Source: Trebonia sp963836195
GTDB taxonomy: Bacteria; Actinomycetota; Actinomycetes; Streptosporangiales; Streptosporangiaceae
Length of the DNA stretch: 64,000 nucleotides
Direction: 5' to 3'
Assembly (NCBI GenBank): GCA_963836195.1
Contig: CAWIIX010000008.1
Coordinates: 124,001-188,000, forward strand
Positions 16,356 to 24,784 of this stretch are shown here, in pieces. Made by a program: the position numbers and the translations under genes. Below the pieces are notes generated by a model. The model saw only the letters and a list, made by a program, of their open reading frames with translations. It was not told the DNA's origin and searched no databases. Position 1 is the first letter of the stretch. Each line of letters opens with the position of its first letter.

Positions 16356-17816
16356 CTAGCGGTAGTTTGTTAATTCCGGATGTAGAGGTGCAGGCCGTGG
16401 CCTGCTTGCAGGGATGTCATCAGGTCTTGCAGCTGTCCTGGTGGGGGCGCGTTCGACCATGCGGTCCACCAGCGCCGTAGGGCGATCCACGGGGCCAGCC
16501 ACGCGCGGACGGCCCGGATTGCGCGGGGCCAGGATGGCGGCGGCTGGTCCGGCGCGGCGGGCGCGGGGCCCCCTCTCTCCGTCGTCGGCGCCTGGCGTCG
16601 GCGGCGTGACCGCGGGTGGGGCGGGATGGGCGAACCAGGCGTCCCAGCAGAAGCTGAACGCGCAGTTGACCAGCACCTGGTGGCGGCGGATCGCGATGTC
16701 GGAGCGGACCTGGAAGTCGGCCCAGCCCAGCTCGTCCTTGACCTGCTTGTGGCTTTGCTCGATCCAGTGCCGGATGCCGTAGATCCGCGTGATCTCGCCC
16801 AGGCCGGCGGCCGGGTGCGGGCTGTCCGCCTCGCGCGGGCCGCCCGGCCTGGGCAGGTTGGCGGCCAGGTACCAGGTGGCCTTCGCGGGCAGGGCGGCCG
16901 GGTCGGCGGTGGCCACGACCAGGCGCCTGGCGCCGTCCGGCCCCCACCAGCCCAAGGTCGCGTCGGCGGCGTGCCAGGTCTCGGCGTGCCCGTCGCGGAA
17001 GGTTCGGGTCACCGGGTGCCAGTCGCCTGGGTCGTCTGGCCCGCCCCAGAGCAGCTCGCTGGCCGCGTCGACCGGGGTGTGCGCGTCGGCGCCGTAGGCC
17101 CAGGTCCCGCGGTGCGGCTTGAGTGCCATCACGAACGGCAGCCCGGCCTCGGCGAGCTCGGAGCGGAACCCGTCCTGGTCGCCGTGGGCGCTGTCGGCGG
17201 CCACCGCGCGGAACGCGAACCCCGCCGCCTTCGCCCTGATCGCGAGATCCGCCCCGATCGCCAGCTTGGTGCGGAACGCCGGGTCGTTCTTGCCTTTCGC
17301 GAAGTGCCTCGCCGGGGTGTAGGGCACCGCGTGCACCGGGTAGTAGAGCCGCTCGTCGGCCCACACCGTGGTGACGGTGACCACCCCGTTGTCGGTCTTG
17401 CCGTACCGGCCCAGCCACTGGTGCCCCACGTGCGCGGTCTTGGTCCCGTCCTTGCGGTCCCCGCTGTCATCGAGCACCAGCACCCCGCCGCCGTGCGGCG
17501 CGGTCGCCGCGTCAGCCAGCAGCAGCTCCAGCCTGCGGACGTTGACCTTGCCCGGATCCCACCGCGATTCCGACAGGAAGAACTGCAGCCGCTGCACCGC
17601 CGGGAGCTGCGCCCCGCCCACCGGCTCCGCCCCGGCCAGCGCCGTCAGCGTCTTGTTGCGGTCCCGCGGCGCCAGCAGCCCCGCCAGGCACTCCCGGAAC
17701 CCCCGTCGCTGCGCTAAAGAGCCGAACAGGTCATCAAACCGGGCCGCGTACCCTTCCAGCGGCCCGGCGCCGGCGGACACGGCACACGTCTGGTCATCAC
17801 GCACTCCCAGGCACAT
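16356..17816 (-). CDS. IS701-family DDE transposase
   Basis: 486 aa from ATG 17816 with GGGAG upstream. VLVLDDSGDRKDGTKTAHVG and AVAADSAHGDQDGF supply two catalytic Asp motifs, and GIRHWIEQSHKQVKDELGW the Glu region of the IS701/IS4-like RNase H fold. It excises and inserts the element. The last codon CGC takes its final base from the duplicated target CTAG, and the stop TAG consists of the remaining three target bases. Confidence 0.9.
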   Translation of the reverse strand: MCLGVRDDQTCAVSAGAGPLEGYAARFDDLFGSLAQRRGFRECLAGLLAPRDRNKTLTALAGAEPVGGAQLPAVQRLQFFLSESRWDPGKVNVRRLELLLADAATAPHGGGVLVLDDSGDRKDGTKTAHVGHQWLGRYGKTDNGVVTVTTVWADERLYYPVHAVPYTPARHFAKGKNDPAFRTKLAIGADLAIRAKAAGFAFRAVAADSAHGDQDGFRSELAEAGLPFVMALKPHRGTWAYGADAHTPVDAASELLWGGPDDPGDWHPVTRTFRDGHAETWHAADATLGWWGPDGARRLVVATADPAALPAKATWYLAANLPRPGGPREADSPHPAAGLGEITRIYGIRHWIEQSHKQVKDELGWADFQVRSDIAIRRHQVLVNCAFSFCWDAWFAHPAPPAVTPPTPGADDGERGPRARRAGPAAAILAPRNPGRPRVAGPVDRPTALVDRMVERAPTRTAARPDDIPASRPRPAPLHPELTNYR

Positions 17817-17872
17817 CAAGCCGCTCCCACCTGGTCATACCGCCAGACCCAGCCAGAGTCAACAAACCACCG
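16360..17872 (-). mobile_element. IS701-family insertion sequence, apparently complete
   Basis: Terminal inverted repeats: left CGGTAGTTTGTTAA from 16360, right (reverse complement) CGGTGGTTTGTTGA ending at 17872, 12 of 14 matching. CTAG is duplicated at 16356-16359 and 17873-17876, the YTAR-type target duplication that I recall for IS701 elements. It carries a single transposase gene on the minus strand. Intact ends and an intact gene suggest recent arrival. Confidence 0.85.
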
Positions 17873-18085
17873 CTAGTGGTCGGAGCGCGGCCGCTACGCA
17901 CCACTGAGACAGCCACGATGAGACCACGGCATATTGCGGGCACCCTGCGGGGTTCCGCGATCCCGCTCCTGCAGGGTCCCGTCCGGCAGCTGCAGCGGAG
18001 CGGCCAGCCACCGCTTCACATTCAGACGACGGGCGGTGACAGCGGCAACGGGCCCGGGCGCGCCCTGCCGTCACTGCCGCGGCCG

Positions 18086-18604
18086 TCAGGGCTCCCGCTC
18101 CGCCAGCGAGCCCGGAGTGTCGGCGAGCCGGTCGACCGCACGCGCCAGGGCGTCGAGTGCGGGAGCGGCGGCGGCCAGGGCCCGCCGCTGCCGGGCCGGC
18201 AGCGAGGACAGCGCCAGGTGGAGCACGGCCGCGTTGGTCGCCTGCCAGGCGAGCACCGCCTGCCGGCCCGCCTCGGTCACGTTCAGCTCGACAGCGCGCC
18301 GGTCGCCGGCCGCGGCCGCCCGGCCCAGCATTCCCCGCGCACTCAGCGCGTTCACGATGGTCGTGACGGTGTTGGGCCGCATGTTCAACAGCTGCGCCAG
18401 CTGGCCCGGACGGGCACCGGGATGCTCAGCCAGCGCCGTGAGCAGCTCAAGCTGCGCGACGGCCAGTGTGTTGCCCGGATCGGCGACCCGGGCGCCGCGC
18501 CGCAGGGCCCGGCGCAGCCGGGCGATCCCCGCAGCCAGGCCATCCGCCTGGACCGACGCCGCGCCGACGGCTGCGGCGTCCCGGGGGGAACTCCCCGGGC
18601 TCAC
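18086..18604 (-). CDS. MarR-family transcriptional regulator
   Basis: 172 aa from GTG 18604. LLTALAEHPGARPGQLAQLL, MRPNTVTTIVNALSARGML and GDRRAVELNVTEAGRQ give the MarR winged helix, recognition helix and wing. The dimerisation helices flank it. It has no obvious divergent target; the 400 bp upstream are non-coding and hold the second copy of the 12445 repeat. Ligand unknown. Confidence 0.85.
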   Translation of the reverse strand: MSPGSSPRDAAAVGAASVQADGLAAGIARLRRALRRGARVADPGNTLAVAQLELLTALAEHPGARPGQLAQLLNMRPNTVTTIVNALSARGMLGRAAAAGDRRAVELNVTEAGRQAVLAWQATNAAVLHLALSSLPARQRRALAAAAPALDALARAVDRLADTPGSLAEREP

Positions 18605-19006
18605 CGTCGCCTTCCCGTTCCCCGGTCCGGCCAGGCAGCGAACGCCGGCCAGCTACCCACGCGTGATCGTGCCACGACCGAGATCGTACCCGGCCGACCA
18701 CTGAGCAGGGACTGATCGGCGGCCGGGTAACGTCGGCAGGCCGTCAGCTCGGCTGTCGGCTCGAAGCCGCCCTAGATCAACCATTGACCTGGTGGCGGAG
18801 CACACCGCGGACGCTTATTTGCGCCTGCGGGCGCTGGGTGATCGGCCCAGGTGATGAAGAATCCGTGACGAGCACTATCGCCCGAGCCGGTGGCTGTCGG
18901 GCAGCGGCAACTCGGCTGGCGGATTCTCTCAGCAAGGCGCGAGGAGGCAGCCGGGTCGTTGGCCCGCTGGCAATTCCTGCGGCTCGCGCCGGGCGCCCGG
19001 TTGGCG
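18605..19006. other. Non-coding gap with second copy of the 12445 repeat
   Basis: About 400 bp without a credible gene. 18639-18720 is the diverged second copy of the repeat at 12445-12530, in the same orientation. The rest (18720-19006) shows no recognisable gene; it presumably holds the MarR promoter. Confidence 0.5.
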
Positions 19007-19780
19007 TCAGCCGATGGCGGTGCCGAACAGGTGCCCGATGCCGTAGGTGAAGGCGAGGCCGAGCGCGCCGCCGATGACGACCCGCAGCACCGCGCGGCCG
19101 ATGTTACTGCCGCCCAGGCGCGCGCTGAGGGCGCCCGCCAGGCCCAGCGCGATCAGGACGGCTACGAAAGTTACTGGTACTCGCGCCGCGGCCGGGGGCA
19201 GCAGGATGGCCAGCAGGGGCAGCAGGGCTCCGGAGGTGAACGACAGCGCTGATGCGGCGGCGGCCTGGACCGGGCTGGGGATGTCATCTGGATCGATGTG
19301 CAGTTCGGCGTCGAGGTGGGCGGCCAGGGCGCCGCGCGCTGTGAGCTCGGCGGCGACGGTGCGGGCGGTTGCTGCGGACAGGCCCTTGGCTTCGTAGAGG
19401 GCGGTCAGCTCGGTCAGTTCGGCCTCGGGGGTGGCGGCGAGCTCCCGCTTTTCCTGGGCTATCTCCGCGCGCTGGCTGTCGCGCTGGCTGGAGACCGACA
19501 CGTATTCGCCCAACGCCATCGACACGGCCCCGGCGACCAGCCCGGCCAGCCCGGCGGTGAAGATAGGGCCGCGGGATGATGTGGCGCCCGCCACTCCGAT
19601 GACGATGCCGGCCACCGATACGATTCCGTCGTTGGCTCCCAGCACGGCGGCGCGCAGCCAGTTCAGCCGCCCGGCGGTGCCGCCAGTATGCGGTTCCTGG
19701 GGGTGCGTTGGCCGCCCCTCGGCCGCCGCCCGGACCTGGGCGTCCGAGGGCGTGTCGTCACCAGTACTCACGCCCACCAC
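19007..19780 (-). CDS. VIT1/CCC1-family (DUF125) iron/manganese transporter
   Basis: 257 aa. RLNWLRAAVLGANDGIVSVA is the family's first helix with its metal-path Asp; GLVAGAVSMALGEYVSVSSQ the second. An acidic cytoplasmic helical segment with several Glu follows (about residues 115-170), then three C-terminal membrane helices. Family members move Fe2+ or Mn2+ out of the cytoplasm or into stores. Start taken at GTG 19780; an in-frame GTG 9 nt downstream is as likely. Single-gene unit. Confidence 0.88.
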   Translation of the reverse strand: MVGVSTGDDTPSDAQVRAAAEGRPTHPQEPHTGGTAGRLNWLRAAVLGANDGIVSVAGIVIGVAGATSSRGPIFTAGLAGLVAGAVSMALGEYVSVSSQRDSQRAEIAQEKRELAATPEAELTELTALYEAKGLSAATARTVAAELTARGALAAHLDAELHIDPDDIPSPVQAAAASALSFTSGALLPLLAILLPPAAARVPVTFVAVLIALGLAGALSARLGGSNIGRAVLRVVIGGALGLAFTYGIGHLFGTAIG

Positions 19781-20321
19781 TAAAGCAGTCGCCCCGGGCC
19801 CCTCACGCCCTGCCTCTGGGTTCTGACCATATTCAGAGGCAGTTCATTGGCCGCATGCGGAACTGGTAAAGATACAGAAACCAGGACCTGGGACCACCCT
19901 TTGATTGCACCAGAAGATGAGCCTCCCGGGCAGCGGAGTCGTGGGCCGGATCGAGTCCCGTCAGATCTCCGTCACGAAATGCACCCCTGCCGTCGTCGCA
20001 GGCGCACCCGCAGGCAGCGCGCCCGGCAGAGCCCCATCCTCACGGTCGTATCTTGCCCGCTCCGTTCGGGCCCACCATCAGCAAACGAAGACCCGTGGGA
20101 TGGCGAGGGTGATGCCACCCACTAGAAGGCGGTCCCGAAGTGCTTCGTTAGCCCGCTGACCGACGCAGTACCTCCTTAGGTAGCACGCAGGAACCCGGAT
20201 CCTCACCTCCTTAGGTAGCAGGCAGGAACCGGATCTTCGTTCCAGGGGAGGTAGTGCGGCCAGCGGTCCGGTCCGTAGCGTGAGGGGACGGGAACCCAGC
20301 AGCCGGAAGGTAGGCAGCCTC
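19781..20321. other. Non-coding gap with a tandem repeat
   Basis: 541 bp without a credible gene. Its only distinct structure is the pair of 35-bp direct repeats at 20170-20239, annotated separately, which lies 83 bp before the orphan gene at 20322. Confidence 0.5.
20170..20239 (+). repeat. Two tandem 35-bp repeats with an ACCT-N4-AGGT core
   Basis: Two adjacent copies at 20170-20204 and 20205-20239, each beginning ACCTCCTTAGGTAGCA then GCAGGAACC and GGATC, differing at a few positions. The core ACCT-CCTT-AGGT is palindromic, so each copy could bind a dimeric regulator. They lie upstream of the gene at 20322. Confidence 0.6.
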
Positions 20322-20735
20322 ATGATCAGCCGTCAGCGGAGAGCGCTGTGGCAGGCGGTCAGCTCGGCCGAGTTCGCGGTGCTGGCCGCCCAGCAGGCGG
20401 GCGCGCCGGCGGCAGAACTGGATGCCCTGTGCCGTCGTCTCCGGCTGGCCGCCGAGGACGCCGACCGCCGCGTGCCCTCGCCCTGGAAGGTCCCCCTGCC
20501 CGGCCAGCAGCCACCCGGAATCAGCGACCTGCGCATCGCCGCCGAGATGATCCAGGACGCCGCCGCCGCCGTGATCACGTCGCTTTCCGATGCCGGTGAG
20601 CTAGCCGATCCTGCCGGCGATAGCCATGCTGAGGGTATTCGCCGTCACTGCGAGGCCGCCACCGTCCGGATCGACAGCGCCGCCAGGGCCGCCGTCGGCT
20701 TCCGCGAGTGCACGGAGACCGGCAGCCGGAGCTGA
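20322..20735 (+). CDS. Uncharacterised 137-aa helical protein
   Basis: ATG 20322 with GGAAGG upstream. MISRQRRALWQAVSSAEFAV, LDALCRRLRLAAEDADRRVP, LRIAAEMIQDAAAAVITSLS and RIDSAARAAVGFRECTE suggest an all-alpha soluble protein with several amphipathic helices. I recognise no family. Codon use matches its neighbours. The tandem repeats upstream suggest it is specifically regulated. Confidence 0.55.
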   Translation: MISRQRRALWQAVSSAEFAVLAAQQAGAPAAELDALCRRLRLAAEDADRRVPSPWKVPLPGQQPPGISDLRIAAEMIQDAAAAVITSLSDAGELADPAGDSHAEGIRRHCEAATVRIDSAARAAVGFRECTETGSRS

Positions 20736-20803
20736 GCCGCCTCATGATGAGCCGCCATGCGTTACCACTGAGAGGTGATGCTTGAGCTGCTCAGAGGGTA
20801 CTG

Positions 20804-21139
20804 CTAGCTTCGCGAACTGAGGGCGGGGGCGCCGCTGAGGATTAGCGTGACCGGGCAGCTGTCGCCCGGGCGGAGAAGAAAGTCGCCGCTGAGCTCCAGG
20901 CGGGCCGCGTGGCTACGGGCCGGGCCGTTTGCCGCGGATACGCGGGCTGCGGGCAGCTGCGGTGTCGCGCTTGCGGCGGGGGCGGGCGGCGCTGGGCTGA
21001 TCTGGGTCGCGCGTATCTCGCGGCCGGGGCACGTGAACGTCAGCGGGATGCTGAAGTCCGCGCCGCGCACCTGCGCGTATCCGGGGTTGGAGATGCCGAG
21101 TAGGACAAGCCATGGCTCCGGGGGTCGGCAATGGCGCAC
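20804..21139 (-). pseudogene. Remnant of a protein with an Ig-like/secreted domain
   Basis: The minus strand gives WLVLLGISNPGYAQVRGADF, then PLTFTCPGREIRATQI and LELSGDFLLRPGDSCPVTLI. The pattern (N-P-G, D-F-x-x-P-L-x-F, F-L-L-x-P-G-D) resembles an uncharacterised actinobacterial beta-sandwich domain. No good start is visible; an adjacent frame upstream (about 21130-21220) looks coding too, so a frameshifted gene is likely. It lies downstream of pstS on the same strand. Confidence 0.35.
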
Positions 21140-21346
21140 CAGAGGAGGGTGGGCGCGGCTTTCCGAGGAGGATCTGGCTGATCGTCGCGGTGGTTTCCCG
21201 GGCGATGCGCTTGCGAGTCGGGAACACGACGCCCCCTAAAGGGCTGGGACGGCCTGGCCGCCGGGACGTGCGGATCGAAGGGCCGGGCCAGGGTGCCGCT
21301 CCTCGGTCCCGGATACCCGCTGATGGCCGTCGTCGCGCGCCTGTCG

Positions 21347-22465
21347 TCAGCCGGCGAGTGACTGTCCGGCGGGGCCGGTGACGCGGGCGAGGGTGGTGGT
21401 GGCGAGCTGCTGGACGGCGGGGGGCAGGGGGACGTAGCCGACTGCGGCGGCGTAGGTCTGCCCGGCGTGGGTGAGCCAGCTGATGAGCGCGGTGAGGGCC
21501 TTTCCTGTGGCGGTGCTTGGCTGGCGGGCGGAGAGGAGTACCCAGCTGTAGCCGGAGATGGGGTAGCTGGCGGGGCCGGGCTCGTTGACGATGGAGAAGT
21601 CGTCCGGGGTGATGGCGGGCTTGCGGGCGGCGTCGGCGGTGATGGCGGCGATGGTCGGCTGGACGTAGTTCCCGGCCTGGTTCTGGACGGCGGCCCAACC
21701 CACGGCCGCGGTGCCGGTGACGTAGGAGCGCTCGGTGTAGCCGATTGAGTAGGGGATGCGTGCGATGTCGGCGGCCACGCCGGCGTTGCCGTCGGCGCCG
21801 ATGCCGGCGGGCCAGCGCAGGGACCGGCCGGTGCCGACGGCCGAGGCCCAGGCTGGGCTGACCTCGGTGAGGTAGTTGGTGAAGATGTAGGTGGTGCCGG
21901 AGCCGTCGGAGCGGTGCACGACGTTGATGTAGGCGTCGGGCAGCGCGGTGCTCGGGTTGAGGGCCTGGATGGCGGGGTCGTCCCACTTGGTGATCTGGCC
22001 GAGGAAGATCCGGGCGATCACCGGGCCGGTCAGCCGCAGCGGCCCGTTGCCGTTGGTGATGGCGTTGTAGGCGACGGCCACGGCGCCGAGGTCGACCGGC
22101 ACCTGGACCGTCGTGCCGCTGGCGCCCGCCAGGTCGGCGGGGCTGGCGGGGACGTCGGTGGCGCCGAAGTTCGTCTGCCCGGCGGCGAAGCGGGTGATTC
22201 CGGCGCTGCTACCCACCGCGGCGTAGCTGACCGCTACGCCGGGGTGGGCCTGCTGGTAGGCGGCGAACGCGGCGGTGAAGAACGGCGCGTCGAACGTCGA
22301 CCCGGCGCCGGCGATGCTCACCGCGTCGGCGGCGACGGAGGCCGCCGGCGCGCTGGACGCGGACGTGCACCCCGCGACCGCGAGCACGAGCGCCGCGAGC
22401 GCCGCCGCCGAGACGACCGCGCGGCGCGGCGGGCGGGAGTGCGGGTGAAGGAGCAGGTGTGGCAT
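21347..22465 (-). CDS. pstS: Phosphate-binding lipoprotein PstS
   Basis: 372 aa. A signal peptide with lipobox LAVAGC precedes the mature domain. SIAGAGSTFDAPFFTAAFAA, VSYAAVGSSAGITRF, NFGATDVPAS and VHRSDGSGTTYIFTNYL are the phosphate-binding loops of PstS. It captures phosphate outside the membrane for the Pst ABC transporter. Here it stands without pstCAB, third in line after aquaporin and CoADR-like genes divergent from an ArsR-ArsC fusion. Arsenic islands often carry high-affinity PstS copies that favour phosphate over arsenate; that role is inference. Confidence 0.92.
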   Translation of the reverse strand: MPHLLLHPHSRPPRRAVVSAAALAALVLAVAGCTSASSAPAASVAADAVSIAGAGSTFDAPFFTAAFAAYQQAHPGVAVSYAAVGSSAGITRFAAGQTNFGATDVPASPADLAGASGTTVQVPVDLGAVAVAYNAITNGNGPLRLTGPVIARIFLGQITKWDDPAIQALNPSTALPDAYINVVHRSDGSGTTYIFTNYLTEVSPAWASAVGTGRSLRWPAGIGADGNAGVAADIARIPYSIGYTERSYVTGTAAVGWAAVQNQAGNYVQPTIAAITADAARKPAITPDDFSIVNEPGPASYPISGYSWVLLSARQPSTATGKALTALISWLTHAGQTYAAAVGYVPLPPAVQQLATTTLARVTGPAGQSLAG

Positions 22466-22507
22466 CGTTGCCGTCCTCTCCAGGACCTGGCGGTCGGCCG
22501 GGTCTGG

Positions 22508-23896
22508 CTAGCTGGGGCGGGCCTGGCGGGTCCAGGCCTGGGCGCCGGCCTGCACGGCGTCCCAGGGGGAGCCGAGCGGCGGGGTGTAGGACAGGTCGAG
22601 GTCGCTGACCTCGTCGACGGTCATGCCGTGGAAGATGGCGGCGGCGGCGATGTCGACGCGCTTGGCGATCTCGGCGTCCTTGTGGCCGAACAGCTGGACG
22701 CCGAGGAGCCGGCCGGTGGCGCGGTCGCCGGTGAACCGCATGTGGATGCGGTGGCTGCCGGGGTAGTAGGCCTTGTGGTCGTCGGCCTCGGCGCCGACGG
22801 TGACCGGGTCGAACCCGGCCGCGGCGGCTTCGTGGTCACGGAGCCCGGTGCGGGCGGCGGCCTGGTCGAAGATCTTCACCACCTGGGTGCCCAGGGAGCC
22901 GGCGAACTCCCGGTTCCCGCCGAAGGCGTTCTCCCCGGCGACGCGGCCCTGCTTGTGCGCGGTGGTGCCGAGCGGCAGGTAGGTCTCTCCCAGCAGCCGG
23001 TGATACGTGACGACGCAGTCCCCGGCCGCGTACACGCCGGGGAGCCCTGTCCGCATCCCCCGGTCGACCGCGATCGCGCCCTTGGTGCCGAGGGTGGCTC
23101 CGGCGCTGACGGCCAGGCTGGTGTCGGGGCGGACGCCGACCACGACAAGCACCAGGTCGGCGTGCCGGGTGACCGGCTCGCCCGCGCTCGTGACCGCCTC
23201 GACCCGCAGCCGCCCCGCCGCCTCGCGCGCGGCCTTGCTGACGGAGTTGACGGCGGTGGCGGTGAGGATCTCGACGCCGCGGGCGGCGAGCTCGGCGTGG
23301 ACGAGGGCGCCGAGCTGCGGGTCGACGGTGGGCAGCACCTCGGGCAGCTGCTCGATCTGGGTGACGGCAAGTCCCCGGGTGGTCAGCGCGTCGGCCATCT
23401 CCAGGCCGATGTACCCGGCGCCGACGATGACCGCGCTGGCCGGGGCCGTCTCGGTCAGGGTGCTCATGAGGGCGAAGGTGTCGCCCATCGAGTGCAGCAG
23501 GTGCACCCCGTCGCCCGGGCCCAGGGTGGCGAGCCCGGCGATCGGCGGGCGGACCGGGACCGCGCCGGTGCCGATGACCAGCTGGTCGTAGGCGATCAGG
23601 TCCTCGGCCCCGTCCGGCCCGGTGACGAGCAGCTTGCGTCCGGCGGTGTCGATGCTGCGGGCGGTGGTGTCCAGCCGCAGCCGCATCCCGGCCGCCTCCA
23701 GGTCGGCGATCGTGCGGTGGGCGAGGTTGCGCCAGTGGGGGACCTCGCCGGAGACGTAGTAGGGGATGCCGCAGATGGAGAAGTTCGGGTACGCGTCGGC
23801 CACCACCACGGTGACCTCCGCGCCCGGGTCGACCTCGCGGGCGCGGAGCGCTGCGCTGATGCCGGCGTCGCTCCCGCCGATGGCGACCATGTGCAT
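22508..23896 (-). CDS. CoA-disulfide reductase-like FAD/NAD(P)H oxidoreductase
   Basis: 462 aa from ATG 23896 with GGGAGG 6 nt upstream. HMVAIGGSDAGISAALRARE is the FAD Rossmann motif, FSICGIPYYVSG places the single active-site Cys near residue 43 as in CoA-disulfide reductases, and SAVIVGAGYIGLEMADAL is the NAD(P)H site. VYAAGDC binds FAD, and the C-terminal dimerisation domain is present. Family members reduce CoA disulfide or persulfide, or act as water-forming NADH oxidase. Position between aquaporin and pstS in an arsenic operon suggests thiol redox support during arsenic stress. Confidence 0.88.
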   Translation of the reverse strand: MHMVAIGGSDAGISAALRAREVDPGAEVTVVVADAYPNFSICGIPYYVSGEVPHWRNLAHRTIADLEAAGMRLRLDTTARSIDTAGRKLLVTGPDGAEDLIAYDQLVIGTGAVPVRPPIAGLATLGPGDGVHLLHSMGDTFALMSTLTETAPASAVIVGAGYIGLEMADALTTRGLAVTQIEQLPEVLPTVDPQLGALVHAELAARGVEILTATAVNSVSKAAREAAGRLRVEAVTSAGEPVTRHADLVLVVVGVRPDTSLAVSAGATLGTKGAIAVDRGMRTGLPGVYAAGDCVVTYHRLLGETYLPLGTTAHKQGRVAGENAFGGNREFAGSLGTQVVKIFDQAAARTGLRDHEAAAAGFDPVTVGAEADDHKAYYPGSHRIHMRFTGDRATGRLLGVQLFGHKDAEIAKRVDIAAAAIFHGMTVDEVSDLDLSYTPPLGSPWDAVQAGAQAWTRQARPS

Positions 23897-23934
23897 GATT
23901 ACCTCCCTTTTCCTGTCCGTGTTCTGGTTGCCCG

Positions 23935-24747
23935 CTAGTCCTGCCAGGCGGGCGCCGGCTGTCCCCCGTCGCCGTCGGCCTGGGCGAGCCCGGCCAGCTC
24001 CTGGCCATCGGCGCTGTCGTGCGGGACGACGACCCCGGCTGCCTCTGCGGGGGTGAGCGCGGGGTAGAGGAGCCTGATGATGGCCACCCCGGCGATGCCG
24101 CCGCCGATCTGGGCGGCGATGAACACCGGCACCGAGGACGGGGCGATGCCCGCGAAGGTGTTGGAGAACATGCGGCCGACGTCGATGGCGGGGTTGGCGA
24201 AGCTGGTGGAGGAGGTGAACCAGTAGGCGGCGCCGATGTAGGCGCCGACCGCCGCCGGGGCGCTGGCCAGCCGGCCGGACCGGGCCAGGGCGAAGATCAC
24301 CAGGATGAGGCCTGCCGTGGCGATGACCTCCGACAGCGCGTGCGCGCCGCTGGCCCGGTGCTTCACCGAGATCGACACCGCCGACAGGCTGAACATCAGG
24401 TTGGCGGCGACGGCCCCGGTGACGCAGCCGGCGACCTGCGCGGGCAGGTAGGCGGCGGCGTCGCGCCAGGACAGCCCGCCGAGCGAGGCGTCGGCGAACG
24501 AGACGACCGGGTTGAAGTGCGCGCCGGATACCGGCCCGAACATCAGGATGATCGCGAACAGCCCGGCGGCGGTCGCGGCCGCGTTCTCCAGCAGCGCAAG
24601 GCCGGTGTCGGAGGGGGACAGCCGCTGCGCGGCGATCCCGGACCCGATCACGATCGCGGCGAGGAACGCGCTGCCGAGGTACTCGGCGGCGAGCCGGCGC
24701 CACAGCGCGGCGGGATGAGGTAGAGGTGCCCTGGTCACAGCGCCCAT
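23935..24747 (-). CDS. Aquaporin/MIP-family channel (arsenic-operon type)
   Basis: 270 aa with six membrane spans. The two half-helix loops are GAHFNPVVSF (NPV in place of NPA) and SFANPAIDVGR (NPA). Family role: passive passage of water or small neutral solutes. In several bacteria an aquaglyceroporin next to an arsenate reductase lets arsenite formed in the cell flow out, replacing a pump (AqpS type). It is divergent from the ArsR-ArsC fusion gene with 37 bp between starts, which supports this role. Confidence 0.88.
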   Translation of the reverse strand: MGAVTRAPLPHPAALWRRLAAEYLGSAFLAAIVIGSGIAAQRLSPSDTGLALLENAAATAAGLFAIILMFGPVSGAHFNPVVSFADASLGGLSWRDAAAYLPAQVAGCVTGAVAANLMFSLSAVSISVKHRASGAHALSEVIATAGLILVIFALARSGRLASAPAAVGAYIGAAYWFTSSTSFANPAIDVGRMFSNTFAGIAPSSVPVFIAAQIGGGIAGVAIIRLLYPALTPAEAAGVVVPHDSADGQELAGLAQADGDGGQPAPAWQD

Positions 24748-24784
24748 CTTGACGTATCCAGATAGCTCAGTCAAGATTGAGTCA
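24748..24784. promoter_or_regulatory. Divergent aqp / arsRC promoter-operator
   Basis: Only 37 bp separate the two start codons. The segment is A/T-rich and contains CTCA...TGAG and repeated AGTCAA elements (CTCAGTCAAGATTGAGTCAA), a plausible ArsR operator overlapping both promoters. At least one transcript must be leaderless or nearly so. Confidence 0.45.

Noticed and set aside
20170..20239. CRISPR-like repeat
   Set aside because: Two abutting copies with no spacer between them; not a CRISPR array. No other array was seen in the window.
21914..23938. 674-codon open frame opposite the PstS and CoADR genes
   Set aside because: Gly/Asp/Arg/Val repeats without motifs, spanning two genes on the other strand; third-codon GC bias keeps the antisense open.
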